From Erigeron canadensis (taxonomy: Eukaryota; Streptophyta; Magnoliopsida; Asterales; Asteraceae): a DNA stretch of 64,000 bases. A model generated the notes under the pieces. The model searched no databases. It was not told the DNA's origin and saw only the letters and a program-made list of their open reading frames with translations. Numbering within the stretch: the first letter of the stretch is position 1; each line of letters opens with the position of its first letter. Location: the NCBI RefSeq assembly GCF_010389155.1, contig NC_057765.1, forward strand, positions 25,794,980 through 25,858,979, in the 5' to 3' direction. Shown here piece after piece: positions 51,917-62,723 of the stretch. The position numbers and the translations under genes are program-made.

Positions 51917-52571
51917 CTGAAAAAAAAAGTTACTATATAAAATCATTTTAACTTGCAAGGTAGCATATTCAGAACTATATTATGCAAAATAATCAAAGTT
52001 CACAAGAGGTCAAGACACCCGATTTCCTCACGGGAGGTCTCGGTTCAAACCTCAATAGGTAACATCTTGGGGTTGGCCAAGAAAATGGTCACAAAACAGC
52101 CATGGTGATACTTCGGTTCCGCCGTATACATTCAAGTCAAAAGACTCGTCATCTCTAGGTAACCTTAAGTCCTAAATAGGGAAAACCCAATATATTTACT
52201 ATTTAACCAAAGACCCGCCATATGCACCGTCACGTCATTAAAACCGGGTCGGTTTGAAATGTCAAATACATAAAACGCTTATAACTGGATACATATGGAA
52301 GTCATATATATGAAGTGATCATATATATAGATACAATACAGTACAATAGTTTTACTGATTGCTGAGCTTAACAACTAGTATTATGTAAATTTTATATATT
52401 GTACATACATAAGAGGCAAATACATTCTAATATGATAATCAATTTGTAATAGTTTACAAGCAAAAATAGAGAAATATAAAAACAAAGATAAAGCAATTAG
52501 AAGGATAAGTGTGTAGTAAAATAATAGTAATAATGAGTGTATGGAATAGAAAAGATAGAGATTGAAATTAC
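51917..52571 (-). other. Intron in the 5' UTR of the U5-40K gene
   Basis: GT at 52571-52570, AG at 51918-51917 with a long pyrimidine tract before it. It contains a SINE-like element on the opposite strand. Long leader introns are frequent in plant housekeeping genes. Confidence 0.75.
52005..52210 (+). mobile_element. SINE-like element in the leader intron of U5-40K
   Basis: Has a B-box-like GGTTCAAACCTC and the block GATACTTCGGTTCCGCCG ... AAGACTCGTCATC ... AGGTAACCTTAAGTCCTAAA ... AGGGAAAACCC, shared with the copy at 6066-6260. It lies antisense to the gene. Edges are approximate. Confidence 0.5.
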
Positions 52572-52658
52572 CTTGAAGGAGAATTAAGACGGGAGAGAGA
52601 AGAAGATGATCGGCAGGAGAGTGGTGCTTCGATCGGAGGAAGGAAAATGAGTTTTTTC

Positions 52659-52668
52659 TAGGGTTTAC
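52659..52668 (-). promoter_or_regulatory. Telo-box (AAACCCTAG) in the U5-40K leader
   Basis: TAAACCCTAG on the minus strand, close to the likely transcription start. Telo-boxes are common in promoters of plant genes for translation and RNA processing. Functional use here is inferred. Confidence 0.5.
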
Positions 52669-52894
52669 TTGTGTAAATTTTATTTTATCAGTAATTTTAT
52701 ATGCCCATGGGATATAAACTTTTTCCTTCCTTTCTTTTGTGCAAATACATTCTTAAACTTAATAATAAAAACCGAATCTAGAATTATTGAAAATTTTTTG
52801 GGCAAGCAAATAATGCGGGTGTTCTACACTTTTGGCAAATTTTCAATAATTTAAGTATAGCATTTCTCCTATTATATTGCACAGTATATAAATA

Positions 52895-53712
52895 CTAGTG
52901 ATCAGGGTCGTCCAATGGACGGGTAATGTCAATATATATTAATCAAAGCTAATATGATTCGAGCAACCATCAATATGACCAATATTACAACTTAATCAAT
53001 ACGAAAACTAAATAAGAAACATATGAAAATTAACTCCATATAAATACTAATTCCAGTTTACCTTTTTTTTTTCAAATTTAGTTAAATAAAAAATTTGCAA
53101 CAAAGTATATAATTGGAAAAATACATACCAATTCATCAACAAAGACCATCTCGAACTTTTTGATTTTCTTCGGGTTGTTCCACTCCGAAACAGTTCATAC
53201 ATGCACAACATGGAGTCTTAGATGATGATTAACATTTGTTGCCTTAAGATCTTCAAGATGAACTAATGTGGTCTTATTTTTTGTTGTTGAGGAAAAAGCC
53301 ATAACTAACCTATAATGGAAAACAAACAAAATTAAAAGAGATAATAATAACAATAACATAAGAATTAAATGTTAAATAATAATAATAATTTAATGAATAA
53401 ATATGTACAAAGTATATAAATAAAAAAAAACCTTTTGGTAATCGATCGTAGTTTTTTTTTTTTTTTGCCGTAGGTTTTTTTTGTTGAGAATATCTGAGGG
53501 TATTTCTAGGTTGTATATATAGTTCAAAAATTTTCAGAGACTTTAAAGGATAAAATGAGTTTTTAATTAACAATAAGGTCGGCCATTTATTAAATTAAAT
53601 AGAATATTAAAAAAATAAAAAATTAATAAGGAGGGAGGATTAGGCTCAAAAAGGGAATTAAAGGTGATAAGTGTACCTTCAACCCCCGCTTTTAGTTATA
53701 TTATACATAACT
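52895..53712 (-). mobile_element. Helitron-like element L
   Basis: On the minus strand it ends with hairpin CCGTCCATTGGACG, then ACCCTGATCACTAG followed by T (CTAG at 52895-52898). Its 5' part (ATAATATAACTAAAAGC, GGTACACTTATCACCT) matches the 5' part of element K at 19258. The 5' edge is approximate. It contains no helicase. Confidence 0.55.
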
Positions 53713-53867
53713 AATTAACTATATAAAGCTTATATTGTTGTGAATGATTAAGTGTTGTTGTAGATTTATCACTTCCTATTTTTTAAACATCCACATTAAT
53801 TTTTTAAGAGTCTTGCTAAAATAGATTTGAAAATGCACTTAAAATATGAGAAATGTTAATTTAAAAA

Positions 53868-54085
53868 TTAAATTTTCGTGAAAATTAAAAAACTGATCAA
53901 AACACAATGTATCTGAACCTAACACAATGTGTTTTCAAAAATCACATTATGTTCAGTTTCAAATTACAGTGTGTTTTTGATAGCACATGAAACCCGGAAA
54001 CTGGTCAAACACACTGTGATTTGAACTTAACACAGTGTATTTTGATCAGTTTTCTAGTTTTCACAAAAAAACTTGTTTTCAAATT
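53868..54085. mobile_element. Inverted-repeat MITE with ACACAATGTG repeats
   Basis: Outer arms TTTTCGTGAAAATTAAAAAA and TTTTCTAGTTTTCACAAAAA pair with each other. Inside, the words AACACAATGTG and CACACTGTGATTTGAAC recur in both orientations around a centre near 53975. No TSD was determined. Confidence 0.55.
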
Positions 54086-54223
54086 ATCACAACCCGTTAA
54101 AATATATAAAATAGTTATATACTTTACTTTTTATGAATGTATTTAACATTTTTCTAAATAATTTTTAAATATATGTTTGTTAAAGTAAGAACTAAATTGA
54201 ATATATTGTATCATATTAAATTA

Positions 54224-55218
54224 CTAGATTAAACCCGTACGTTGTGCGGGACTAACTGATAATATAAGTAAAAAATACAATTACATACAGTTACATTATT
54301 ATTCATAATATTAAAATATGTGCGATTACGACTGATTCAAATAATAAAATTATAGTTTATGAATATATGATATACATCAAATATATTTTTTTTTTGAACG
54401 GCAATTTTAATACACTACTAAATTACACCATTATCAAGGATTGAACTTTGGTCTATACTCCAAGAGGCAAGACTCTCTACCACCCCACCTAAATGGTAAT
54501 AACTACGTCAAATATGTAGTATAACTACATCAATAAACAAATTACAAACAAAACTATACAAACTTAGGTGTCACTAATGGAGAGAGAAACATAAAAAAGA
54601 AAAAATAAATTAGTTTAATTGGTGCATCTCATATGACAAGTGAGTTTATATAATTTTGTTTGTAATTTGTTTGTCAGTTTAGAATTTCCCATTTATAAAT
54701 CATAAAAAATTATATATATTGGTGAAAAAGAAATCCATCCATTAAGTTTTAAAAGATATACGTGAAATAAAATTAAAATTAAATTATGAAAATAATGTTT
54801 AGCCGATTCTGAATATATATACTTACTATAACTTTAATATAACATAATTATTATAAACAGAAATAAAAAATCTAGAAGAAATCCATCCATCACTTTAGCC
54901 GATATACATTAATATAACATAAGAAATTTATCCATCCATTCCATTAAGATATACATTGCTTTCATTAAGATATACTTTGTCGTCTTATTTTATTTTTAAC
55001 TTTTTTTTATTATTACTTAATTAATGATGATGATTAGGCTAAAGTATAATTTTTAAATTGTGCTTTAATGATGATTAGGCTAAAGTGTAACTTTTTAAAA
55101 GTATGCTTAAAGTTAGGAATTTAATGTAAGTATGACACCTAGGAAAAAATCCTACATGACATGATTTCATAATTGACACATAATTAAAAATCTATCCTCT
55201 ATTAGTGATATAGAGAGA
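54224..55218 (-). mobile_element. Helitron-like element I, 995 bp
   Basis: On the minus strand it starts TCTCTCTATATCACTAATAG and ends with hairpin CCCGCACAACGTACGGG, then TTTAATCTAG followed by T. This is the canonical 5'-TC, 3' hairpin and CTAG arrangement without target duplication. It encodes no recognisable protein. Confidence 0.75.
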
Positions 55219-55400
55219 TTTCTACCCATGTAAATACGGTATTAAGATATTAGTTTTATATTGAAGATATGTTGAAAAATGTATCGAAGATTATTAGTTG
55301 AATATCTCTATCTCTACTTCCTAATAAAGTAAATCCTCCCTTGTTAAATATATCTGTTTTTGAAATACCTTATTTGTCTTTGTATTTTTTTGTCTTTTTC

Positions 55401-55659
55401 TCTACTCCCTTATAAAGCAAAAGGGTCCTTTTTTATTTTTAGTAATTTCTGTCTTTGAATTATCAGAATTGCCTTTAACAATTATTTTAATAATTAATAC
55501 TTTAAGCCCTTATCTTTTTAAATATTCCACTATCACCTTTACATCAACCTACACCATTTGAGACTTGACACCGCCACCACCATAAATAATACTGTCACCG
55601 ACAATACTAGACCGCCATGTCCACTAACGTCGCCGCATTGCGCGGATACCATGCTCGTG
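55401..55659 (+). mobile_element. Helitron-like element D
   Basis: Starts TCTACTCCCTTATAAAGCAA and ends with a GC-rich tail, GTCGCCGCATTGCGCGGATA, then CATGCTCGTG. It is in the family of the copies at 20640 and 36331. Confidence 0.55.
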
Positions 55660-55805
55660 TATATAATATAACGTAACTCCTTATATTGTGTATTATTAAT
55701 CCGCCTATTTAATATAGGTGTACCGTTTCTAGAGTAGAAGGCACGAGCTTGAGTACGGGTATTGCTGCTTTCACATACCTAAAACGCAGCATATATGTTT
55801 ATTAA

Positions 55806-55984
55806 GGAAAATGATTTATCCCTCTAAAAAATTAGCATAAAAATCCTCCTAATAACTTTAGATGGTGACATGTGGATACTACTAATTCTCTTTCTTAATC
55901 TCATCCTTTAATTTTTCCACATGTCCCCAACAAAAAGTTAGAAGAATTTTGAGGCTATTATATTAAGAGGATTAATCATTTTCT
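55806..55984. mobile_element. Mutator-like MITE, 179 bp (copy 2)
   Basis: Perfect 9-bp duplications GTTTATTAA (55797-55805 and 55985-55993). Ends GGAAAATGATTTATCC and AGAAAATGATTAATCC as inverted repeats. It has the same length and central words (CTAATTCTCTTTCTTAAT, TTTTTCCACATGTC) as the copy at 32952-33130. Confidence 0.9.
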
Positions 55985-56144
55985 GTTTATTAAACTTCAA
56001 GGAATAAATAATTTTTTTTATAATCACTTAATTACATATCATCGTCCATTTTATAAAACAACTATGATATAATTTTTCAAAAAACAATTTAAAACGTAGA
56101 AACTTAAAATAATCAATCAATCATCTCATTCATTTAACCATACA

Positions 56145-56296
56145 ACTTTTCACCATAAAACCTCAAAATTATATAGTGATTCAAATGATCATAAACTTCT
56201 TTGACTTATTTGATTCGTGCACTTTTCACCATAAAACCTCAAAATTATATAGTGATTCAAATGATCATAAACTTCTTTGACTTATTTGATTCGTGC
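56145..56296. repeat. Exact 76-bp tandem duplication
   Basis: Two identical units (56145-56220, 56221-56296) starting ACTTTTCACCATAAAACCTC, ending 6 bp before Helitron-like element E. Confidence 0.95.
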
Positions 56297-56302
56297 AAAT
56301 AA

Positions 56303-56573
56303 TCTATACCCTTTTATAAAGCAAACTGACACCCTTTCCTTAAACTTTTAAGAATCTAATATGTTTAATTTACCCTTTATCTTAATACCTTCCTATTTCC
56401 ATTATATACACTATGACTAAAATACCTTTACAAAAATTTCAGACTCCATATCTCCCTTACACAAAAACACATAGCAAAAACCCTAACTCATAATCCCCCC
56501 CCCCCCCCTCGGTTCACATCCTACCTCGAATGGTGTCTATTTTTGCTATTGTAACGTGCGGACACCCATCTAG
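56303..56573 (+). mobile_element. Helitron-like element E
   Basis: Starts TCTATACCCTTTTATAAAGC and ends AACGTGCGGACACCCATCTAG followed by T. It includes a run of C near 56498. Its ends match the complement of element A at 12268. Confidence 0.65.
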
Positions 56574-56659
56574 TTTATATATAACAATTCTTGAAGGCTT
56601 AGCTACAGTAACATGTTAACGTCAGCATGACATCAGTTTTTTTTTTTTTTTTTTTTAAC

Positions 56660-57088
56660 GATTGTATATTGTTAGAGTTTATTATTCTTAACACTTAACT
56701 TTTAGATTTTTAACTTTAATCTAGTTTTTTTTTAAACTACTTAACTTTTAGATTCTTAACTTTAGTATCACTTTTTTATACAAACTTAAGTATAATTTAC
56801 TAACTTTCGATTTTAACTTTAATCATCAAATTATTATTTTTTTACTTTTGATTTTTCGTTTTAAAACATCTAACATTGTATACGTTTAGAGTTTCTTATT
56901 TCTAACACTTAACTTATAAATTTTTAACTTTAATCTAATTTTTTGTAAACTAATTAACTTTTAGATCCTTAACTTTAGTATCACTTTTTTATACAAACTT
57001 AAGTATAATTTACTAACTTTCGGTTTTAACTTTACTCATCAATTTTTTATTTTTATTTTTACTTTTGATTATTTTAAAACATATAACT
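56660..57088. repeat. ~214-bp AT-rich tandem duplication
   Basis: Two diverged copies joined near 56873. Each contains TAGAGTTT, AACACTTAACTT, TTTAGTATCACTTTTTTATA and CAAACTTAAGTATAATTTAC. Similar words resume at 58200-58380, on the other side of the large hairpin, so the hairpin appears to have landed in this repeat. Confidence 0.75.
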
Positions 57089-57107
57089 TTTACCATTTTT
57101 TTATGAG

Positions 57108-58182
57108 AAAATCGCGACAATAGCCAATTTTCATTACGATCGTACCAAAATAGCCAAGGTTTTTTGGATTATCACAAAATAGCCAACAAAATCGCAACAA
57201 AAAACGTGAAATCGCAACAAAAGACGTGAAACCGCAACAAAAAACGTGAAATCGCAACAAAAAACGTGAAACCGCAACAAAAAACGCGAAATCGCAACAA
57301 AAAATGCCAAAAGCGCAACAAAAAATGCCAAAATTGCAACAAAAAAATTGCCAAAATCGCAACAAAAAACGAGAAATCGCAACTCGCAGTTCGCAACAGT
57401 TTGACTTTGACTTTTATTTTTTTAAAGGATACTAGTTTATTATATTAGACATGAATACAAAACTTCAAATAAACCCTAAACTTTCATTAGTTTTAAAAAC
57501 ACAATACAACTAAATAAAACATAACATTTATTTAAAACATAAAACATTAAGAAATTAAAACACACAAAACATTAACCTACAACACAAATACATAAGAAAC
57601 GTTACAAACTTAATAAAGAGAAACATATATATATAACACTATTCATCTATTATTTTATTATATCATTTTTATTTTTCACAAAATTAAAAAAACTTAATAA
57701 TAGTTCTACGAACTATTATTATGTATGTTTCTTTTTATTTAGTTTGTAATGTTATTTATGTATTTGTGTTGTAGGTTAATGTTTTGTGTGTTTTAATTTC
57801 TTAATGTTTTATGTTTTAAATAAATGTTATGTTTTATTCCGTTGTATTGTGTTTTTAAAAGTAATAAAGTTTAGGGCTTATTTGAAGTTTTGTATTCATG
57901 TCTAATATAATAAACTAGTATCCTTAAAAATAAAAATAAAAGTCAAAGTCAAACTATTGCGAACTGCGAGTTGCGATTTCCATTTTTTGTTGCGATTTTG
58001 GTAATTTTTTGTAGCGATTTTGGCATTTTTTGTAGCGATTTCGCGTTTGTTGTTGTGATTTCGCGTTTTTTGTTGCGATTTTTCATTTTTTGTTGCGATT
58101 TTGTTGGCTATTTTGTGATAAGCCAAAAACCTTGACTATTTTGGTACGATTGCAACGAAAATTGGCTATTGTTGCGATTTTT
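57108..58182. repeat. 1,075-bp inverted repeat (foldback element)
   Basis: Left arm 57108-57628 and right arm about 57719-58182 pair along nearly their full length, from AATCGCGACAATAGCCAATT at the outer edge to the CTTAATAAAGAGAAACATA region at the loop. The loop is about 90 bp and has its own small hairpin (AATAATAGTTC/GAACTATTATT). Each arm holds a 20-bp minisatellite, AATCGCAACAAAAAACGTGA: about ten units on the left, about six on the right. No transposase frame. The short frames here (FVAISRFLLRFHVF and the like) are translations of the minisatellite. Confidence 0.85.
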
Positions 58183-58565
58183 TGTTTTTTTTTTATTTTT
58201 TATTTTTGCCACTTAACTTTTGAATTTTTTTACTTTAGTCTAACTTTACTTTTATAGCTTTTAATTTTCTATATTTTATTTTAAAGCTTCTAACTTTTAT
58301 CATCAAACTATTTGTTTTAGCCACCTATTTTTTTGTTTCTACACTTTTAGTAAACTTTAAACGTTCAAACTTTTAGATAACGTTGTATGTATGTTTGCAT
58401 GACGCAGCGATGATGCCGAGTTCAAAAAACTAGTTACAAATAAAGAACAAATTTTAAATGATAAATAAATCAATCTGTTGTACGTTTATTATTTTTTTAA
58501 GTTTCATGTAAAATACTTGAATTATAATAAAAAGGAAAAGGAAATAATATTCAAATAGGAAGTAT

Positions 58566-58573
58566 ACACGTGT
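58566..58573. promoter_or_regulatory. G-box-like ACACGTGT upstream of EGY3
   Basis: A palindromic ACGT-core element about 170 bp before the EGY3 start codon; the core is recognised by bZIP and bHLH factors. It is a single occurrence, so function is uncertain. Confidence 0.35.
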
Positions 58574-58660
58574 AATTATGCAAATTCTAATGTGATATGT
58601 GAGGTCTAAACAAAATTGTCATTTTTCTTGCCCATAACCAAAAACATACAAGTGTAACAA

Positions 58661-58677
58661 TTCTCCAAGTTTCTAGA
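58661..58677. promoter_or_regulatory. Heat-shock-element-like site upstream of EGY3
   Basis: TTCtcCAAgtTTCtaGA: alternating TTC and GAA-type blocks at 5-bp spacing, with CAA for GAA in the second block and GA- in the fourth. It lies about 65-80 bp before the start codon. EGY3 is known in Arabidopsis as a heat-induced gene, which makes this placement plausible. Confidence 0.4.
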
Positions 58678-58740
58678 CCAATCTGCATTCCCTTTTAATT
58701 CCCTCACCATGATCCCTTGTTTTTCTCAATCATCCAAACA

Positions 58741-61700
58741 ATGGCCACCACCACTTTGTTCACCATTCCAACTTCATCATACTCCAAAAACCCACATTCC
58801 AAATCCATCATTTCTGTATTCAAACACCATTCTTTCATTCCCATTCCCAAACCCCAGAATCTTTTAATCATTAACCCAAAAAGGCTCAACTTTTCAGTCA
58901 AAGCAGAGCAAAAAACAGAGGATTCAAATGTAACAACAGTAGCTCCAACTGAGCTTAAAAGTGATGTAAAAAATGATGAAATGCAAAAAACAGAGGATTT
59001 AAATGTAACAACAGTAGCTTCATCTGAGCATGAAAGTGATGAAAATGTAAGTCATTTGGGCTCAGAAAATGAAGACCAGCAAGAAATTGATTGGAAAAAT
59101 GATGAAGAGTTCAAGAAATTCATGGGGAATCCTTCTATTGAAGCCGCGATTAAGCTCGAAAAGAAGAGAACTGATAGGAAGCTTAAAGAACTTGATAGGG
59201 AAAGAAATAGTGATAACTTTGTTATGGGGTTGTTTAATAAAGTGGTTCGTGATAGTTTGTTTAGAGAAAAACAGAGGTTGGAAAAAGCAGAGGAGAGTTT
59301 TAAGGCTCTTGATCTTAACAAGGTGAGACCTTTTTCATTTTTATAATTTTAATTTAGTGAATCTTGATGACCCATTTGAATTTTTTAGATTTTTAAGAGT
59401 ATTTGTGTTGCAAAATAACAATTTTGTAATCCATGGTTAAATTTTGGACTAATTTACTTACAGTTGATGAATGTTAAAAGACCCTTCAAACTTTAACAAA
59501 TCTTAAAGAAATATTAGTATTTTTTAAAAAATTAACATTAAATTATCTAAGAAGTTCACAATATTTCAAAAGCAGGTCAACTCGACTGGTTTGACCCTAG
59601 AGATTTGTTCAAAAACCTTAACCCAACCCCAACTCAGTTGTTATTTTGTCACCTCTGATTTGGACATACACTAAAAGTAATCAAGAATTCTGGTGTTCTT
59701 TTGACTCTATATGCTTTCCAGATTTATACATATAGGAAGTATTGGAGGAAAGCTTTCATTTCATTTTAGGATTAATAGATTCTTTTTTCTATAGAAGAGT
59801 GATAAAATGAGTGCTAGCAACCCGAAAATTTAGGTGTTATGTGAAAAAGGTAAGAATTCATATAAGTTTTGACTTGAATGAATACAACAATATTTGAGTC
59901 CAAAAGCCAAATATGGACTTCAATATCATGAAATTAAGTAGTTAACATAGTGTATATTTCAAATGGCAGTTAAAAAGTTGTTTCGGGTTTACTACATTTT
60001 TCGCAACGGATGTAAGGAGATTTGGTGATGGGGGAATATTTATTGGAAACTTGAGGAGACCCATTGAAGAAGTCATCCCAGCATTAGAGCAAAAATTATC
60101 AGAAGCTGCAGGAAGGGAGGTTGTTTTATGGTTCATGGAGGAAAAGACTAATGACATTACAAAACAGGTAACATTTTATGCAATGTGTTTGTTAATTATT
60201 TAATGCTCAAAAAGTTATATGATTCGACTTGTTTTAATAACCATAAAACATTTTGCCTAATATGTCAAGTTCATTATTCCGATGTTGAACTTTTATTTCA
60301 TGTTGTCATATGTGTAAAGGTTTGTGTGGTGCAACCAAAATCTGAGATTGACCTCCAATTCGAGTTGACCAAATTGAGCACACCATCAGGCTATGTAAGT
60401 GCGGTAGCCTTAGCTGTAACAACTTTTGGAACGATTGCTTTAATGAGCGGCTTCTTTCTTAAACCTGATGCAACGTTTAATGACTACGTAAGAGATGTTT
60501 TGCCACTTTTTGGAGGGTTTCTAACCATTTTAGGTGTTTCAGAGGTAATGTTCTCCCGTTTAAGTTGAATTATGTTATTTTGACCATAGATAGGGGAAAA
60601 AAGTATATTTATTTTTTGGTATAAGTTTTGATGTAACTTTTATTAGACGTTCAATATCCTTATTGACTTTAGAAAGGGATGCATTGGACTTTAACGTTTA
60701 AACTAATGTTAACTCTAATATGTTGTGCAGATAGCCACTAGGGTAACAGCAGCACGTTACGGTGTTAAACTCAGTCCATCATTTCTCGTTCCCTCTACTT
60801 GGACAGGCTGTTCGGGAGTTATGAATAATTATGAATCTATACTTCCTAATAAAAAGGCCCTGTTTGATATTCCAGTAGCACGAACAGCCAGTGCGTATTT
60901 GACATCACTGGCGCTTGCAGTAGCTGCTTTTGTTGCTGATGGTAGTTTTAATGGAGGCGATAATGCTCTGTAAGTCTTATACTTCCATACAAGTTAATAG
61001 TTATATACCTGATGCAAAATGGAGAGGTTGGGCTGGGGTTAGCTAATGGGTCAAACTGGGTAAACTTTCATATGAGGCAAAACAAGTACCTAATATATGA
61101 GGTAAAATGGGTAAAGTCGTGTTCACAAACACTTTACATAAAATATTGGAAATTTACTAATAATGAATAATGTGATTGGAGGTTCTATGCAAGTATGCAT
61201 TGGATTTGTGAATGAATTAATGACTTAGGACCATTCTACAATTTATCTAGTGAGGGCTCCCAGGCTTGCTAATGGGACCTCAACATGTGAGACAACTTGC
61301 AGTCCATTTGACCCATATGGCCATATGGTTCATATCAATTTAGTTGATTTAGAACCTATTTGACTCGGTAAAGATAAATGTATCGTAACTGATCCATTCA
61401 TGTATAAGTGGGTAGAGATTATCCCCTTTAGTACCATCTTAGTTCTCTCGTTTTCTGCAGCCTCTTATGTAATATTAGATAACTTAAATGGAGTGTGCTT
61501 ATGCAGGTACATTCGACCACAATTCTTTTACAATAACCCGCTACTTTCTTTCATCCAATATGTTATTGGTCCATACACAGATGATCTGGGCAATGTCTTA
61601 CCTTACGCTGTTGAAGGTGTCGGGGTTCCTGTTGACCCTCTTGCCTTTGCAGGACTTTTGGGTGAGTGGACTTGCAATGTTATTTCACTATCAGAAAGTA

Positions 61701-62163
61701 GTTTCCAAAAAATACTTACTATCACAACAAAGATATCAACGATATTAAATATGGCTATATATCACTTTTGTTCAATTCCTAAGTAGTTAACATTTCTTAT
61801 GAGGCAGGAATGGTGGTGACATCATTGAACTTGTTACCATGTGGAAGACTTGAAGGAGGTCGAATCGCGCAAGCCATGTTTGGTAGGAGCACTGCAGCAC
61901 TCTTATCTATTGCCACTTCACTTCTACTAGTCGTCGGTGGTTTTAGTGGCAGTGTGCTTTGTCTAGCATGGGGGCTCTTTGCCACATTTTTTAGAGGCGG
62001 AGAAGAGATACCTGCAACAGACGAAATTACCCCTCTAGGCGACAATAGATACGCTTGGGGGTTTGTCCTTGGTCTTATATGTTTGCTTACGCTTTTCCCG
62101 AATGGTGGAGGAACCTTCTCTAGTTCGTTTCTAAATGGACCCTACTTCAGGGGAGATTTGTAA
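58741..62163 (+). CDS. EGY3: EGY3, inactive chloroplast site-2-protease homolog
   Basis: Six exons, 58741-59322, 59970-60167, 60320-60544, 60731-60969, 61507-61661 and 61808-62163, give 584 residues (Arabidopsis EGY3 is of similar length). All introns are GT-AG and phases agree. Residues 1-60 form a Ser/Pro/Lys-rich transit peptide. An acidic stretch with a partial internal repeat (KTEDSNVTTVA, KTEDLNVTTVA) follows, then a coiled-coil-like charged segment. The C-terminal half has several membrane helices and family words: MNNYESILPNKKALFDIPVA, DGSFNGGDNALYIRPQFF, DDLGNVLPYAVEGVGVPVDP, SLNLLPCGRLEGGR. Where active EGY proteases have HExxH, this protein has SEIAT (334-338), lacking both zinc histidines. 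The usual DGGR reads EGGR (482-485). It should therefore be proteolytically inactive, as in known EGY3 proteins, acting in the thylakoid or chloroplast membrane, reportedly in stress response. The start is the ATG at 58741. Confidence 0.95.
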
Positions 62164-62319
62164 ATGTTGGTTTAGTACGGAGTATATGTTATTATGTTGT
62201 TAGTTGGTATATATTTTGTAAAAAGTTTTGCATATGGCGATAAACTGTTTATAGCAACATTTCTATTCAAGTTTTTTTGTTGATAATGTGTTCCTGTTGA
62301 ACAATTGTAACTATTAAGG

Positions 62320-62337
62320 GGTTAAAGAAATTCTTAA
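62320..62337. repeat. 18-bp target-site duplication, left copy
   Basis: GGTTAAAGAAATTCTTAA, repeated without change at 62567-62584 on the other side of the SINE. Confidence 0.9.
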
Positions 62338-62566
62338 GGGTAATGGGAGGAACCTAGCCACGGTACCACTATTGGATACCCATCGACCCACCCCGTATGA
62401 GTCATATGATGCCGGTAAAATACCTCAATTCTAATCCCCACATGATTTGGGCATCCCGAAAGACTGAACCCGCGTATTTAAACTTTACATATGAGTCTAG
62501 GCTTCATTGGTAACAGGGATCGAACGTAATCAAGTGTTTGCCTTACCATTAGGCTAATTCCTTGTT
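62338..62566 (-). mobile_element. tRNA-derived SINE, 229 bp
   Basis: On the minus strand it starts near AACAAGGAATTAGCCTAATG (A box TTAGCCTAATGGTAAGG) with B box GTTCGATCCC about 45 bp later. The body holds TTCGGGATGCCCAAATCATG, shared with the SINE at 30066. An 18-bp perfect duplication flanks it. It lies about 175 bp after the EGY3 stop and may lie close to the 3' end of that transcript, in antisense. Confidence 0.88.
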
Positions 62567-62667
62567 GGTTAAAGAAATTCTTAATATGTATTAACATGTT
62601 ACATTGTTATATGGACAAAATTTTGTGTGCGTTATTTTTACCCACCCTCGTAAGCCCGTCCTAGAGT

Positions 62668-62723
62668 GGAACTTGAATCCGGATTATGAAACTCCGGAAC
62701 TTGAATCCGGATTATGAAACTCC
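62668..62723. repeat. Exact 28-bp tandem duplication
   Basis: GGAACTTGAATCCGGATTAT plus GAAACTCC, twice in a row. Confidence 0.95.

Noticed and set aside
51899..51958. Alternative start MQVKMILYS for the U5-40K protein
   Set aside because: This text lies mostly in the leader intron, upstream of a strong acceptor site at 51917.
57090..57448. Phe/Cys-rich frames such as FVAISRFLLRFHVFCC
   Set aside because: They are translations of the 20-bp minisatellite in the hairpin arm and shift with unit count.
58717..58740. Eight-residue upstream extension of EGY3
   Set aside because: It needs a TTG start; the first ATG in frame is at 58741 and begins a normal transit peptide.
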